From Cristatella mucedo (taxonomy: Eukaryota; Bryozoa; Phylactolaemata; Cristatellidae): 64,000 nt of DNA. Both the position numbers and the translations under genes were made by a program. The notes below the pieces were generated by a model that made no database searches, was not told where the DNA came from, and worked only from the letters and a program-made list of their open reading frames with translations. Positions within the stretch are counted from its first letter, which is position 1. Every line of letters starts with the position of its first letter. Shown piece after piece: positions 10,701-17,770 of the stretch. Location: positions 4,745,001 through 4,809,000 of the forward strand of contig WPIO01000009.1 in assembly GCA_009760855.2 (NCBI GenBank). The letters run 5' to 3'.

Positions 10701-12960
10701 TCATGATTCAATCGTGTTTCCCTTTACATCAAATGCAAAGCGCCTAGGAAGAGATTGAGTTCTCTGAGGGTGCTTTATCAAGTGCATTGTTATTATTATT
10801 AATATTATTATTATTATTATTATAAATGTATCCGCTCTTCTGGCACTCGTCAAGCTCATTCACTTTGTCCGTGGTGCTTCGGGAAGCATGCATGCATGCA
10901 TAGGCCATGCTCGCTATGCATAAGCAAAGTGTTGCTTTCTAGCGAAGAAGCTTCGGTTGGCTGAAGCTGCATCCAATGAGCGAATGGTAACACTCCCTAG
11001 CCAACTGCTGTGCAGTGCAGTGGGTCGTAACGTCAGCTCAGAAGATGCACAGACGGCAGCAGTAGCTGAGGGCATTTATGCTGTGAAGCAGGTACAGATA
11101 ATATGGCCGCTCAGGCACATGCTCACATCTGCCAGTAGCTCACACATGCCACAGCTCTTAGCAGCGCTCGAGCTCGAGGCCCACGATCTAAGCAAAAACG
11201 CCAGCAAAAGCCGATCGGCCCCATCTATCCAAAATGATATCATCCAGCCAAGCAGCTCCATACTCACAACCGCGATATGTCGGCGAAGTTAAAGCACTGG
11301 AGACGCCGTACGCTGTTGACTGCCATGAAGTTGTCAGGTCGAGCGGAACGTTGCCGTATTTGAGCCATCCACGGACGGCACAGTGACGAATCCTTCAATA
11401 GTTCCAACGATCACGCTGCCAAGGCCTTTCAGCTATGAATTGTGCTCTGCATAAAATTGATCTTTGCAAGCGCAGGCCAGAGCTGTTGTTGCTCCGTGCG
11501 AGCTCACAGCTCTCGCTGCTAAGTAAACTATCGAAAACACACACTGACGAAAACTGTGCTTTCAGCGGGCGGGGGAGGGGGGAGGGGGCGGGGGCGACAC
11601 TATATCCTCTAGCTATAATAATAATAATTAATAATAATAATAATGCACTTGATAAAGCACCCTCAGAGAACTTAATCTCTCTCTCTCTCTCTCTCTAGGC
11701 GCTTTACATTTGCTGCAAAGGGAAATGCAATTGAATGGTGAGTAATATCATGTTTGATAAACATGAATAACATGGTTAGGGGTGACATGCACAGGGTCAG
11801 CATGCAAATGTGGTAAGTGACAGCATGCACAGTGTCTGCACGCATAAGCACAACAAGGACGAATCACAGGGACCCACTAAATGCTGTCCTAAATAGGTGT
11901 GTTTTTAAATTCATTTTAAATGTGGTCAGGTCAGGGGATGTTCTGACGCAGGTCGGGAGGGAGTTCCAGGCTTTGGGAGCATGCGAACTAAATGCATGGT
12001 CTCCAAAGGATTTCAGGTTTGTACGAGTTTTGCACCAGCTGCAATCGCCTGATCGCACATGCCGGTAGGCCAGCGAGCAATGAGTTGCAGAGCTATAAGG
12101 TAGCTACTGTGATGTGTGAACACTAGAAGCTACTGCCGTCTGGCTCTAAGAACTGCAAAACCCCATTATTGGTTGAGGCCGCCGGTTCGAATGCAAAGGC
12201 CACCAAAGATCACACTTGAATAAGACGAGCTGTTCTTATGATATCGTTCACCGGTAGAGGCAGAGTTCAGGCCGGGTGGCCTGAAAAGTCCAGATTCGTG
12301 TATCGTACACCCACTTCTGGTGCTGACTGATTGGTGAGCACGTGCACAGCTGAGAATATGGAAGGGGTCGGCCGGCTGGCTGATTCAGCCGTAAAAAGCA
12401 TAGCACTATCTGTTGAGCCAGCTTCTGACCGCCGCACAGGCATAGCGATGGAAGGCCAACTATCCCTGCCATAGATCCCAGCCCTGGATCGATCCTGGAT
12501 CGAACCAAGGAGGCGTTCCGCTGGGCAGCGAGGCCAGGCATCGGCAGGCAAGCCTCAGCCTCAGCCGTGCTGTGTCTGCCCTCTCACTTGGTTTGCTCCG
12601 GCTTATACCCGCAAGATTCATGTCAATGTATCGCCCCCTCACCGAAAACCCTACCAAATTACTAATCATCCAAGCCGACACGGCGCATTTGAAAGCCGCA
12701 GAAACTCTCCGAGCAACTAAGCAAGTGCATGGATCGGTGGGCAATCTGGCGCAGTCACGATTAATCGGAGGCTGCACCTCAGCACGGCAGCTTCATCCTT
12801 AAAGTGCACCTGCTTCTCTTCATACGTACCATAGCGTGTCGACGCAGCACCGTGACCTCCACGCCCGAGAGCACGCGCAGGCCGCTGAAAGCTCTCTGGC
12901 GCTGAGGAATGACAGAATCTCTAAGCAAAGCTCAGCTGGAAGCACTTCAACCAAGTCCAT
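175..12960 (-). CDS. F-box/WD40-repeat protein, seven exons, 3' end outside window
   Basis: Spliced exons 12826-12960, 9519-9669, 8939-9057, 6392-6546, 3706-3778, 761-875 and 175-299 give at least 291 codons without a stop. Residues 6-44 are an F-box (LPAELCLEILSFLS, then SRAWR). A linker containing WRRVFLRAHHLAQNW follows, as is usual between F-box and propeller. WD repeats start near residues 82, 121, 161, 202 and 243, with a sixth beginning at 283; WD-type cores include SASDDKQLLVWD, HGDRTIRLWN, SGSWDCTLMLWD and SGSGDGTVRVWQ. F-box proteins of this layout bind SKP1 through the F-box and substrate through the propeller in SCF ubiquitin ligases; that role here is inferred from family. The ATG at 12960 is preceded in frame by a TGA eight codons upstream. 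All later junctions agree in phase; only the first junction is ambiguous. The exact FBXW subfamily is not recognised. Introns hold SINEs, LINEs, a fold-back element and minisatellites. Confidence 0.85.
761..875 (-). CDS. F-box/WD40 gene exon 6: WD4
   Basis: The acceptor ends TTCCGTGCAG and the donor is GTGCGAGC. The 115-bp exon enters in phase 0 and leaves in phase 1. It reads CMEVFGRRILSGSWDCTLML and continues with WD, then SLRGHEE, giving a full WD4 and the GH of WD5. Confidence 0.9.
1335..1810 (+). mobile_element. LINE-B 3' fragment split by (AC)n
   Basis: It matches 20700-21050 (CTGCTGCACCAGTTTCATCC, TTAGCTGTTCCATTCCTC, CTTCTCACTTTCTC, GAGATAAAGTG, TTGGCTACC). After a 97-bp AC tract it resumes TGTGTACCGAAGGCC. 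Confidence 0.75.
1682..1778. repeat. (AC)n microsatellite
   Basis: It is about 97 bp of AC with a few T/G interruptions. It grew at the LINE-B site that elsewhere reads CTACCGAATGTGTACC. Confidence 0.95.
3518..3632. repeat. 23-bp minisatellite, 5 copies
   Basis: Five consecutive 23-bp units (CACAGAGCTGG and AACACTGGGTG) with 0-2 differences lie in the intron after exon 5 of the F-box/WD40 gene. Confidence 0.95.
3706..3778 (-). CDS. F-box/WD40 gene exon 5: end of WD3 and start of WD4
   Basis: The acceptor is a pyrimidine tract ending CCGTAG and the donor is GTAAATA. The 73-bp exon supplies the last base of a split arginine codon and then reads TIRLWNIQEQKLCSILHGH followed by TDDIE. It exits in phase 0. 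A 23-bp minisatellite lies just beyond its donor. Confidence 0.88.
4348..4373. repeat. (CAGC)n microsatellite
   Basis: A short run of about six CAGC-type units. Confidence 0.8.
4640..5200 (-). mobile_element. LINE-A RT fragment, degenerate
   Basis: DNA matches LINE-A at 16740-17110: GAACATGACATCC, AGGAGATATGCTG and GTGTCATCTGCTTAAAAGTG are recognisable. About 90 bp of unrelated sequence (5030-5125) interrupts it. The frame is broken. Confidence 0.75.
5598..5732 (-). mobile_element. SINE-1
   Basis: It is a tRNA-derived head (A box CCGGTGGTTAAGGTGCTCGC, B box GGGCTCGAGCCC) with the shared tail GAAGCGCCTGAATAGAGATT on the minus strand. It lies in an intron of the F-box/WD40 gene. Confidence 0.88.
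5935..6085 (-). mobile_element. SINE-2, degenerate
   Basis: It aligns with the 59.3-kb copy: AGCCTTACCGGCTAT, CACTTGCACTGTACAATAAG, GACTAGAACCCATGGCC. Confidence 0.6.
6392..6546 (-). CDS. F-box/WD40 gene exon 4: WD2 and WD3
   Basis: The acceptor ends TTGGTTTTAG and the donor is GTGAGTA. The 155-bp exon enters in phase 0, as exon 3 requires, and leaves in phase 2. It carries TGCADGSIRVVDITTGR (a WD repeat with VVD in place of WD), then IRGQASVESLKMVG and ACVHGD. WD3 departs from consensus at its GH position (GQ). Confidence 0.88.
7140..7279 (+). mobile_element. LINE-A fragment, left of the fold-back insertion
   Basis: It matches the LINE-A C-terminal region (CTTCTCG..., ATCGAATTCAAG, TCGCTCACCTTTAAGTC, GCACCACCTGCTT). 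It resumes at 8236 after the 952-bp insertion. Confidence 0.75.
7284..8235. mobile_element. Fold-back (long inverted repeat) element, 952 bp
   Basis: Two arms of about 450 bp (7284-7735 and 7787-8235) are inverted copies of each other around a roughly 50-bp spacer. The ends are GGGGGAA...TTCCCCC. TTAC flanks both sides (7280-7283 and 8236-8239). Both flanks are adjacent parts of one LINE-A copy, so the empty site can be inferred. No transposase is present; it is a MITE/fold-back type of unknown superfamily. Confidence 0.85.
8240..8590 (+). mobile_element. LINE-A fragment, right of the fold-back insertion, with 3' end
   Basis: It continues CTGACTCGGATCAG...AAATCCTTTAGACC, matching the next part of LINE-A. 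It ends with AAAGAGATTTGGTTCTCT and (ATT)n at 8558-8583. A short TG microsatellite (8423-8452) lies inside. Confidence 0.7.
8591..8650. repeat. 30-bp direct duplication
   Basis: Two adjacent copies of CTTGGTCATGTGTATAGCCC plus TAGCTAGTGT, one difference. Confidence 0.9.
8939..9057 (-). CDS. F-box/WD40 gene exon 3: rest of WD1 and start of WD2
   Basis: The acceptor ends CTCGCTGCAG and the donor is GTAAGC at 8933-8938. The 119-bp exon enters in phase 1, matching exon 2 through a split glycine codon, and leaves in phase 0. It carries LLVSASDDKQLLVWDL and ISGHADCITAVQMM, the D-x-x-x-x-WD core of WD1 and the GH start of WD2. Confidence 0.9.
9201..9320. repeat. 10-bp tandem repeat (GCCTGCTGCT)n, 12 perfect copies
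   Basis: It is an exact decanucleotide repeat within a longer GCT-rich tract (9127-9380). It lies in the intron between exons 2 and 3 of the F-box/WD40 gene, so the pre-mRNA carries AGCAGCAGGC repeats. It is not coding. Confidence 0.95.
9519..9669 (-). CDS. F-box/WD40 gene exon 2: linker and start of WD1
   Basis: It encodes the linker PKWRRVFLRAHHLAQNWAKG and then VLKGHKGKISAMSCN. The donor at 9512-9518 reads GTAAGTC and ends in phase 1. The 5' boundary is uncertain: AG acceptors that keep phase 0 put the edge at 9669, 9663 or 9660. A better-positioned AG pair (9680/9677), just after a pyrimidine tract, would need phase 1. A small unseen exon between 9.7 and 12.8 kb is therefore possible. 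Confidence 0.8.
10025..10190 (+). mobile_element. LINE-A2 C-terminal fragment
   Basis: It reads CCAAACTCTGCAACTAGG, CCTGGCTCCCCATCAAGCG and ATCGACCTCAACG, matching the copy at 63.6 kb. It lies directly before another LINE-A 3' end. Confidence 0.65.
10243..10825 (+). mobile_element. LINE-A 3' end
   Basis: It encodes LLADLHWLPVKQRIDFKVLS and later FSSYAPKAWNSLPTCVTTSP, with a frameshift at about 10410. The 3' UTR and hairpin tail AAGCGCCTAGGAAGAGATTG...GGGTGCTTTATC follow, then (ATT)n. Confidence 0.9.
11613..12095 (-). mobile_element. LINE-A 3' end with internal deletion
   Basis: (AAT)n, tail hairpin (loop expanded as CT repeat), 3' UTR and C-terminal coding end are present. At about 12028 the sequence jumps some 220 bp to TTTTGCACCAGCTGCAATCG relative to the 16-kb copy. 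Confidence 0.88.
12826..12960 (-). CDS. F-box/WD40 gene exon 1: start codon and complete F-box
   Basis: It encodes 45 residues from the ATG at 12958-12960 to TLWY. The F-box pattern (LP, EL, ILSFLS, SR.WR, then LW) is complete. Two overlapping donors exist. GTATGA after 12826 ends in phase 0 and fits the phase-0 acceptors of the next exon. GTACGT after 12830 ends in phase 2 and does not. A good-looking AG at 12902-12903 lies inside the F-box and is not used. Confidence 0.85.
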
Positions 12961-13590
12961 GATGTCCGGACCGGATCTTCAGCCCAGCCGACTACTGGGC
13001 ACGTCTTTCCTAGTCGTCTTTAGCCAGTTTATACTAGCAGCCCGCAACCTCATCACCGAACGGTAGAGAGCGGCTCGGATAAACGCACGGGTTGTAGCGC
13101 CAGACGGAAGTCGGGATCCATGGACGCCGAGGTTGATACGTAAGAATGTCTATCAGCCTCACTCATGTAAGAGCTCGCGCTGTTGAGGCCTCGCCCACTA
13201 GTTCAGTAAATCTATGCGCCCGTTATCATTTATGAGATATTCCCGTCTTGCCTTCCGTCTGAGCTACGTTGCAAATCGGCAAAAGTGCTCTGCGCATTTA
13301 ATGAGCTCTCAGTCTGAGCCGCCGGTGGAGTCCGGGTTCGATGAAGCCTCGTAGAGGACCGAGATACCGCCGCCGCCGCTTCCAGCAGATCCGCCGATCC
13401 GCCTGACGACTCTCTTTCTCCGACTAATTAAGAGTGCTCGACACATGTCCAGTGCACGTGTAAATCCAATCGTGCGCGGCGAGCCCCGCGGGTGGAGCAC
13501 GGCAGCGCGGACGACGACTCTCTCGCCTAGCGTACGGGCTTCTTTTCGAGGGTTTCCGGGCGCTGGCTGGTGCACAGTGCGAGAGTGACA
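12961..13590 (-). promoter_or_regulatory. Candidate 5' UTR/promoter region of the F-box/WD40 gene, CpG-rich
   Basis: Sequence upstream of the ATG is rich in CpG, most densely at 13310-13580 (CCGCCGCCGCC, GCGCGGCGAGCCCCGCG). It ends at an (AAT)n tract at 13616-13640. No TATA box was seen. Promoter status is inferred from position and composition only. Confidence 0.35.
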
Positions 13591-13870
13591 GTATACTCCG
13601 GAAACGGATCCCAGAGTAATAACAATAATAATAATAATCAGAGCGATCGTCGGGTATTATTATTTGGCCTACAGACACGTGCTACCACGCAGTTTCCAAT
13701 AACTTCGATTACGCACTTGCTTATAGTAATTACCTAACAATGGCAATATAAGAAGACACACACTCGCTCGCGGACACTGGCTAGTGGGGGGGGGGGGCTC
13801 TGTGGCCAGTAATGTCCACCGAACTGTGTGCGGGTAGCGCCGCGTCGAGCACACCGGAAATGACCATACA

Positions 13871-14015
13871 CGCCGAGCTGGTTTGGTCCAGCGGTGAAGG
13901 TGCTCGCCCCGACCGAGGTCTGTCTGAGGTCGCAGGCTCGAGCCCCGAGGCACATGTGAAGCGCCTGAATAGAGATTGAGTTCTCTTGGGGCGCTCTATA
14001 AATGAATTTTTTTTT
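13871..14015 (+). mobile_element. SINE-1, full length
   Basis: It runs CCGAGCTGGTTTGGTCCAGC, GCTCGCCCCGACCGAGGTCT, CAGGCTCGAGCCCCGAGGC and GAAGCGCCTGAATAGAGATT, with a T-rich tail. Confidence 0.9.
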
Positions 14016-14304
14016 TTTACATTCGCGACGGGGGCGTGAGGTGGCCAGGGAAACTGGGGAAACAGATTCGCCTTTCGCCGCTACGTAAACGACGAAAAGC
14101 CTACGCGTACGGTGACAGAAGCCTGCAGTGAGTTCCAGACTTTTGGCGCATGCAAACTGGAGGCCCAATCAACCGAAAAACGGCAAGATAATAATCATAT
14201 TCCTAATAATTATATCCCATTTATGTAGCACAATCAGAGAACCTAATCTCAGTTTTGACACTTTTAAATTCATTATAAAAGAATTCTGATCAAATATCTC
14301 GTGG

Positions 14305-14582
14305 TAACATAACAATAACAATAAGAATGCACTTGATAAAGCGTCCTCGGAGAACTCACTCTCTTCCTAGGCGCTTTACATTTGCTGCAAAGGGAAACGC
14401 GATTGAATCGTGAGTAAAATCGTGCTTGATAAACAACATGAACAACGTGGTTAAGGGTGACATGCACAGGGTCAGCATGCAAATGTGGTTAGTGGCATCA
14501 TGCACAGTGTCAGCACGCATAAGCACATGAAGGACGAATCACAGGACCCACTAAATGCTGTCCTAAATAGGTGTTTTAAAAA
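14305..14582 (-). mobile_element. LINE-A 3' end
   Basis: It carries GCACTTGATAAAGCGTCCTC, the hairpin and the 3' UTR to CTGTCCTAAATAGGTG. It is directly followed by SINE-1-like tail sequence and (ATT)n. Confidence 0.88.
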
Positions 14583-14644
14583 GAAAGAGGCTGAGTCTCT
14601 TAGGGCGCTATAACAAATGTATTATTACTATTATTATTATTATA

Positions 14645-14815
14645 TTGGTCTAGCGGTTAAAGTGCTCGCCCCGACCAAGGTCTGACTGAGGTTTTGGGCT
14701 CGAGCCCTGAGGCATATGTGAAGCGCCTGAATAGAGATCTTCGATAGAGATAGAGATAAGTAAAGATAATAGAGAAGCTCTCTTGGGGCGCTATATCAAT
14801 AAATTATATTTGTAT
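14645..14815 (+). mobile_element. SINE-1 with expanded tail loop
   Basis: The head and B box are clear. The tail between AGCGCCTGAATAGAGAT and CTCTCTTGGGGCGCTATA is enlarged by GATAGA-type repeats. Confidence 0.85.
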
Positions 14816-14884
14816 ATGCCTGCATAGTGTTAGGAAGTAAAAGGTACGTGTTAGGATGTAAAATACATACTTTCAACATGAAAA

Positions 14885-15120
14885 TATGGGGGAATACTGT
14901 TGTGGTTAAGGTGCTCGCCTTTAATAATAATAGTATCAATGCACTTGATCAAGCGCCCTCAGAGAACTCAATCTCTTCCTAGGCGCTTTACATTTGCTGC
15001 TTTACAGACCAAAGTTAAGGAGAATATATTTGACGATCGAGGTCGGCGGCTCGAGCGACGTGGCATAGGTAAAGCGCCTGAATAGAGAGTAAATTCTCCG
15101 AGGACGCTATACAAACAAAT
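14885..15120 (+). mobile_element. SINE-1 interrupted by a LINE-A tail
   Basis: The SINE head GGTTAAGGTGCTCGCC is followed by an 80-bp LINE-A tail. The SINE body then resumes (GGCGGCTCGAGCGACG, TAAAGCGCCTGAATAGAGAG) and ends GCTATACAAACAAATTATA. Confidence 0.75.
14921..15003 (-). mobile_element. Very short LINE-A tail inserted in a SINE
   Basis: Only about 80 bp of LINE-A 3' tail (TAATAATAATAG to TTTACATTTGCTGC) is present. SINE-1 sequence lies on both sides (head before 14920, body after 15003). TTTA occurs at both junctions and may be the target duplication. Confidence 0.7.
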
Positions 15121-15124
15121 TATA

Positions 15125-15190
15125 TTTTTATCTTTTTATTAGAGCTAAAGGCTCTTCTGTCGCTATACAAAAAGAGGCTGTTAAATCAGC
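15125..15190 (+). mobile_element. SINE-2 3' tail
   Basis: AAAGGCTCTTCTGTCGCTAT followed by ACAAAAAGAGGCTGTTAAAT matches the SINE-2 tail. Confidence 0.65.
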
Positions 15191-15429
15191 AAGTATTTTT
15201 ATGCAATTTGTATTGCAAAAATGCATCCATCCATTATGCACCGTTGTAATAACCGGTTATTAAAGTATCACTAATTATCTCTAGGGCTGGCATTAGCTGG
15301 CTGAAATAGCATTCCAATGTTTTTTTGTGCATTCGTCTGGGGTTGAGCCTCTGAGCAGCCCAATAGATGAGCATGTGGGCCGCGGTCTGGCATGAAGTTA
15401 GCAGTCTTCATTGCCGAGGACAAACTACG

Positions 15430-15463
15430 GAGGCATTTTGTATAGCGCCCTCGGAGAACTGAA

Positions 15464-15517
<54 letters not shown>

Positions 15518-15565
15518 CACTTTACAGATGCTGGATATAATGCATTACTAAATGTTAGACGGTAA
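15430..15565 (-). mobile_element. LINE-A2 3' tail with expanded (CT)n
   Basis: It reads TATAGCGCCCTCGGAGAACT, then (CT)n from about 15464 to 15514, GGCACTTTACAGATGCTG and GCATTACTAAATG, matching the tail at 46.2 kb. The microsatellite has grown inside the hairpin arm. Confidence 0.75.
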
Positions 15566-15743
15566 CATCCGCAACCAGCTGGCATAGTTGTAACCGCGTA
15601 GAGGTTCGTCCCCCGGTTCTCTACCGGTGGACTGTGTGATGCAGTGCTGCAGTGCGGTTAAAACACAGGCGGCCACAGCTGGGTGCCGAAAGCAACAGTT
15701 TATTGTGGGCCCGTTAGTAGTGGTTACGCGCCGGCGCAAGCGC

Positions 15744-15935
15744 TTTACGCGGCGCGTACCGGACCGACGGAGTTAACTGCGCGAACTCCCGAAGCCCGAG
15801 TATAACTAACTACCCTGTGCGTTTACGCGGCGCGTACCGGACCGACGGAGTTAACAGCGCGAACTCCCGAAGCCCGAGTATAACCAACTACCCTGTGCGT
15901 TTACGCGGCGCGTACCGGACCGACGGAGTTAACTG
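15744..15935. repeat. 78-bp tandem repeat, 2.5 copies, CpG-rich
   Basis: Units start at 15744, 15822 and 15900 with TTTACGCGGCGCGTACCGG. The copies are almost identical and end abruptly at LINE-A sequence. Confidence 0.95.
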
Positions 15936-15964
15936 TAGAGTAATATCATACTTGATTAATTATT

Positions 15965-16110
15965 ATTAATTGTAATTCATTTGTATAGCGCCCTAAGAGA
16001 ACTTAATTACTATTCAGGCGCTTCACGTATGCCTCGGGGCTCGAGCCCACGACCTCAGCCAGACCTTGGTCGGGGCGAGCACCTTAACCGCTGGACCAAA
16101 TCAGCTCAGC
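15965..16110 (-). mobile_element. SINE-1 inserted in a LINE-A 3' UTR
   Basis: It is a complete element on the minus strand, from the tail (ATTTGTATAGCGCCCTAAG) to the head (GCTGGACCAAATCAGCTC). LINE-A 3' UTR lies on both sides. Confidence 0.88.
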
Positions 16111-16713
16111 ATAAACAAACAAAATGCATAACATGGTTAGGGGTGACATGCACAGGGTCACCATGCATATGTGGTTAGTGGCAGCATGCAGTGTCAGCAC
16201 GCATAGGCACATCAAGGACGAATCACAGGGACCCACCCCACTAAATGCTGTCCTAAATAGGTGTGCTTTTAAGCTCTTTTTGAATGTGGTCAAGTCAGGG
16301 GATGTTCTGACGCAAGTCGGGAGGGAGTTCCAGCCTTTGTGAGCATACGAACTAAATCCACGGTCTCCAAAGGATTTGAGGTTTGTACGAGGTACTTGTA
16401 GACTGTTGGATTCCGAAAATCGGGTGGTACGATGCTTGGCCTGATGGGGGAGTATATCTGAGAGATAAGCTGGAGCCAAAGAATAAAGTGACCTCAAAGT
16501 GAGCGACAAAACCTTGAAGTCAATCCGTTGCTTGACTGGTAGCCAGTGCAGGTCGGCGAGAAGTGGTATAATGTGGCAACTGCGACGCTCACGACAGACA
16601 AGCCTAGCTGCAGAGTTTTGCACCAGCTGCAATCGCCTGATCGCACATGCTGGTATGCCAGTGAGCAGTGAGTTGCAGAAGGCGAGACGGGATGTCACGA
16701 ATGCAGGGACCAA
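16110..16713 (-). pseudogene. LINE-A C-terminal segment
   Basis: It encodes FVTSRLAFCNSLLTGIPACA, RRLQLVQNSAARLVCRERRS, LLADLHWLPVKQRIDFKVLS and FSSYAHKGWNSLPTCVRTSP, the segment after the RT in this family. It ends with FRTAFSG near the 3' UTR. Confidence 0.85.
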
Positions 16714-16759
16714 CTTGGACGCGGTATCCTTATTTAAACAAGCCCGAATTTTACCAATG

Positions 16760-17527
16760 TTATGAAGCTGAAAATAGGCAGATTTGACTGAGGAGCTGGT
16801 TTAACAAAGGGTCACTTTGGAACATGACACCTAGATTTCGAGCTGATTCAGCAGGAGATATGCTGGCAGAGCCAATTTTGAGAGTCAGCCTTTCCAATCT
16901 CTGAATCCCACTGGGTTTGCCCGTAACTAGTAAGTTAGTTTTATCATCGTTTAGTTTTAGAAAATTTGCTGCCATCCATGTGCGGATGTCATCAATACAT
17001 GCAGCAAGTGAGTTGAGAGAATTTGAGGTGCTCGAAGGCTGGGAGGGATCAAAGCAAAGGTACAACTGAGTGTCATCCGCATAGAAGTGAAAGCCTAGAT
17101 TGTGCTTGGCAATCATATCAGCAAGAGGGAGAGCATAAACCGTGAAAACAACCGGACCTAGCACTGAGCCCTGAGGTACTCCATATTTCAGAGGTACCTC
17201 GGATGATCTTCGTCCATTCATGTCAATACTCTTGAGTCTCCCACTGAGATAGGACCTGCACCATTGCAGAGCAGTGCTAGTTATGCCCAGGCGAGATGAG
17301 AGGCGCTCTAGAAGAACTTTGTGATCGATGGTATCAAAAGCTGCCGAAGGATCGAGCAAAACAAGCAGAGGCACTCTAGTCACGTCTGCATTCCTAAGTA
17401 GGTCGTTGTATACCCGAAGCAATGCTGACTCTGTGGAGTGATTAGCTCTAAAGCCAGACTGGAACTTACTAGTAAGGTGTAAGGTTTCGATATATGAGTT
17501 CAGCTGGTCCGCCACGACTCGTTCCAA
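16760..17527 (-). pseudogene. LINE-A reverse transcriptase domain, partial
   Basis: This is the open stretch holding RT blocks AAFDTIDH, GVPQGSVLGP and FYADDTQLY. It continues upstream in frame to about 17570. It ends early at 16760 because of a one-base shift just before the conserved KSAYFQLHNIGKIR, which follows in the next frame. Confidence 0.88.
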
Positions 17528-17770
17528 TGTCTTTGATAGGAATGGTAAAAGGGAAACTGGGCGGTAGTTGCTTTTAAGTTCTCTTGGTCTAGTGTAGCTT
17601 TCTTGAGAAGTGGCCTGACTACAGCTTTTTTGAAAGGTGCTGGGACATGACCTGAGGCTAATGACATATTAATTATGTTAGTTATGCATGGCAGCAGCAG
17701 ATCAATGCAACGTAGGAGCAGGACAGTGGGAATAGGGTCCAGAAGACTACATACCTGTTGATTAGAAATG

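Larger units (their letters stand above)
15937..17770 (-). mobile_element. LINE-A (CR1/L2-like), longest copy, 5'-truncated and frameshifted, with SINE inserted
   Basis: Reverse-transcriptase motifs in order on the minus strand are NYRPVSLLPFLSKTLERVV (17595-17520), GFRANHSTESALLRV, AAFDTIDH, GVPQGSVLGP, FHFYADDTQLY and FLKLNDDKTNLLV. The catalytic YADD is intact. The C-terminal segment LQLVQNSAARLV...LLADLHWLPVKQRIDFK...FSSYA lies in another frame (16713-16110), shifted near 16790. A second shift lies near 17575. The endonuclease and 5' end are missing. The 3' UTR is split by a SINE (15965-16110) and ends against a 78-bp tandem repeat. The motif set suits CR1/L2-type non-LTR retrotransposons. 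Not functional. Confidence 0.9.

Noticed and set aside
12830-12901. A 72-bp exon bounded by a good-looking acceptor at 12902
   Set aside because: The F-box frame reads straight through this AG from the ATG at 12960, so the site is internal coding sequence.
16124-16765. Plus-strand ORFs within the longest LINE-A
   Set aside because: Antisense shadows of the LINE-A C-terminal coding segment.
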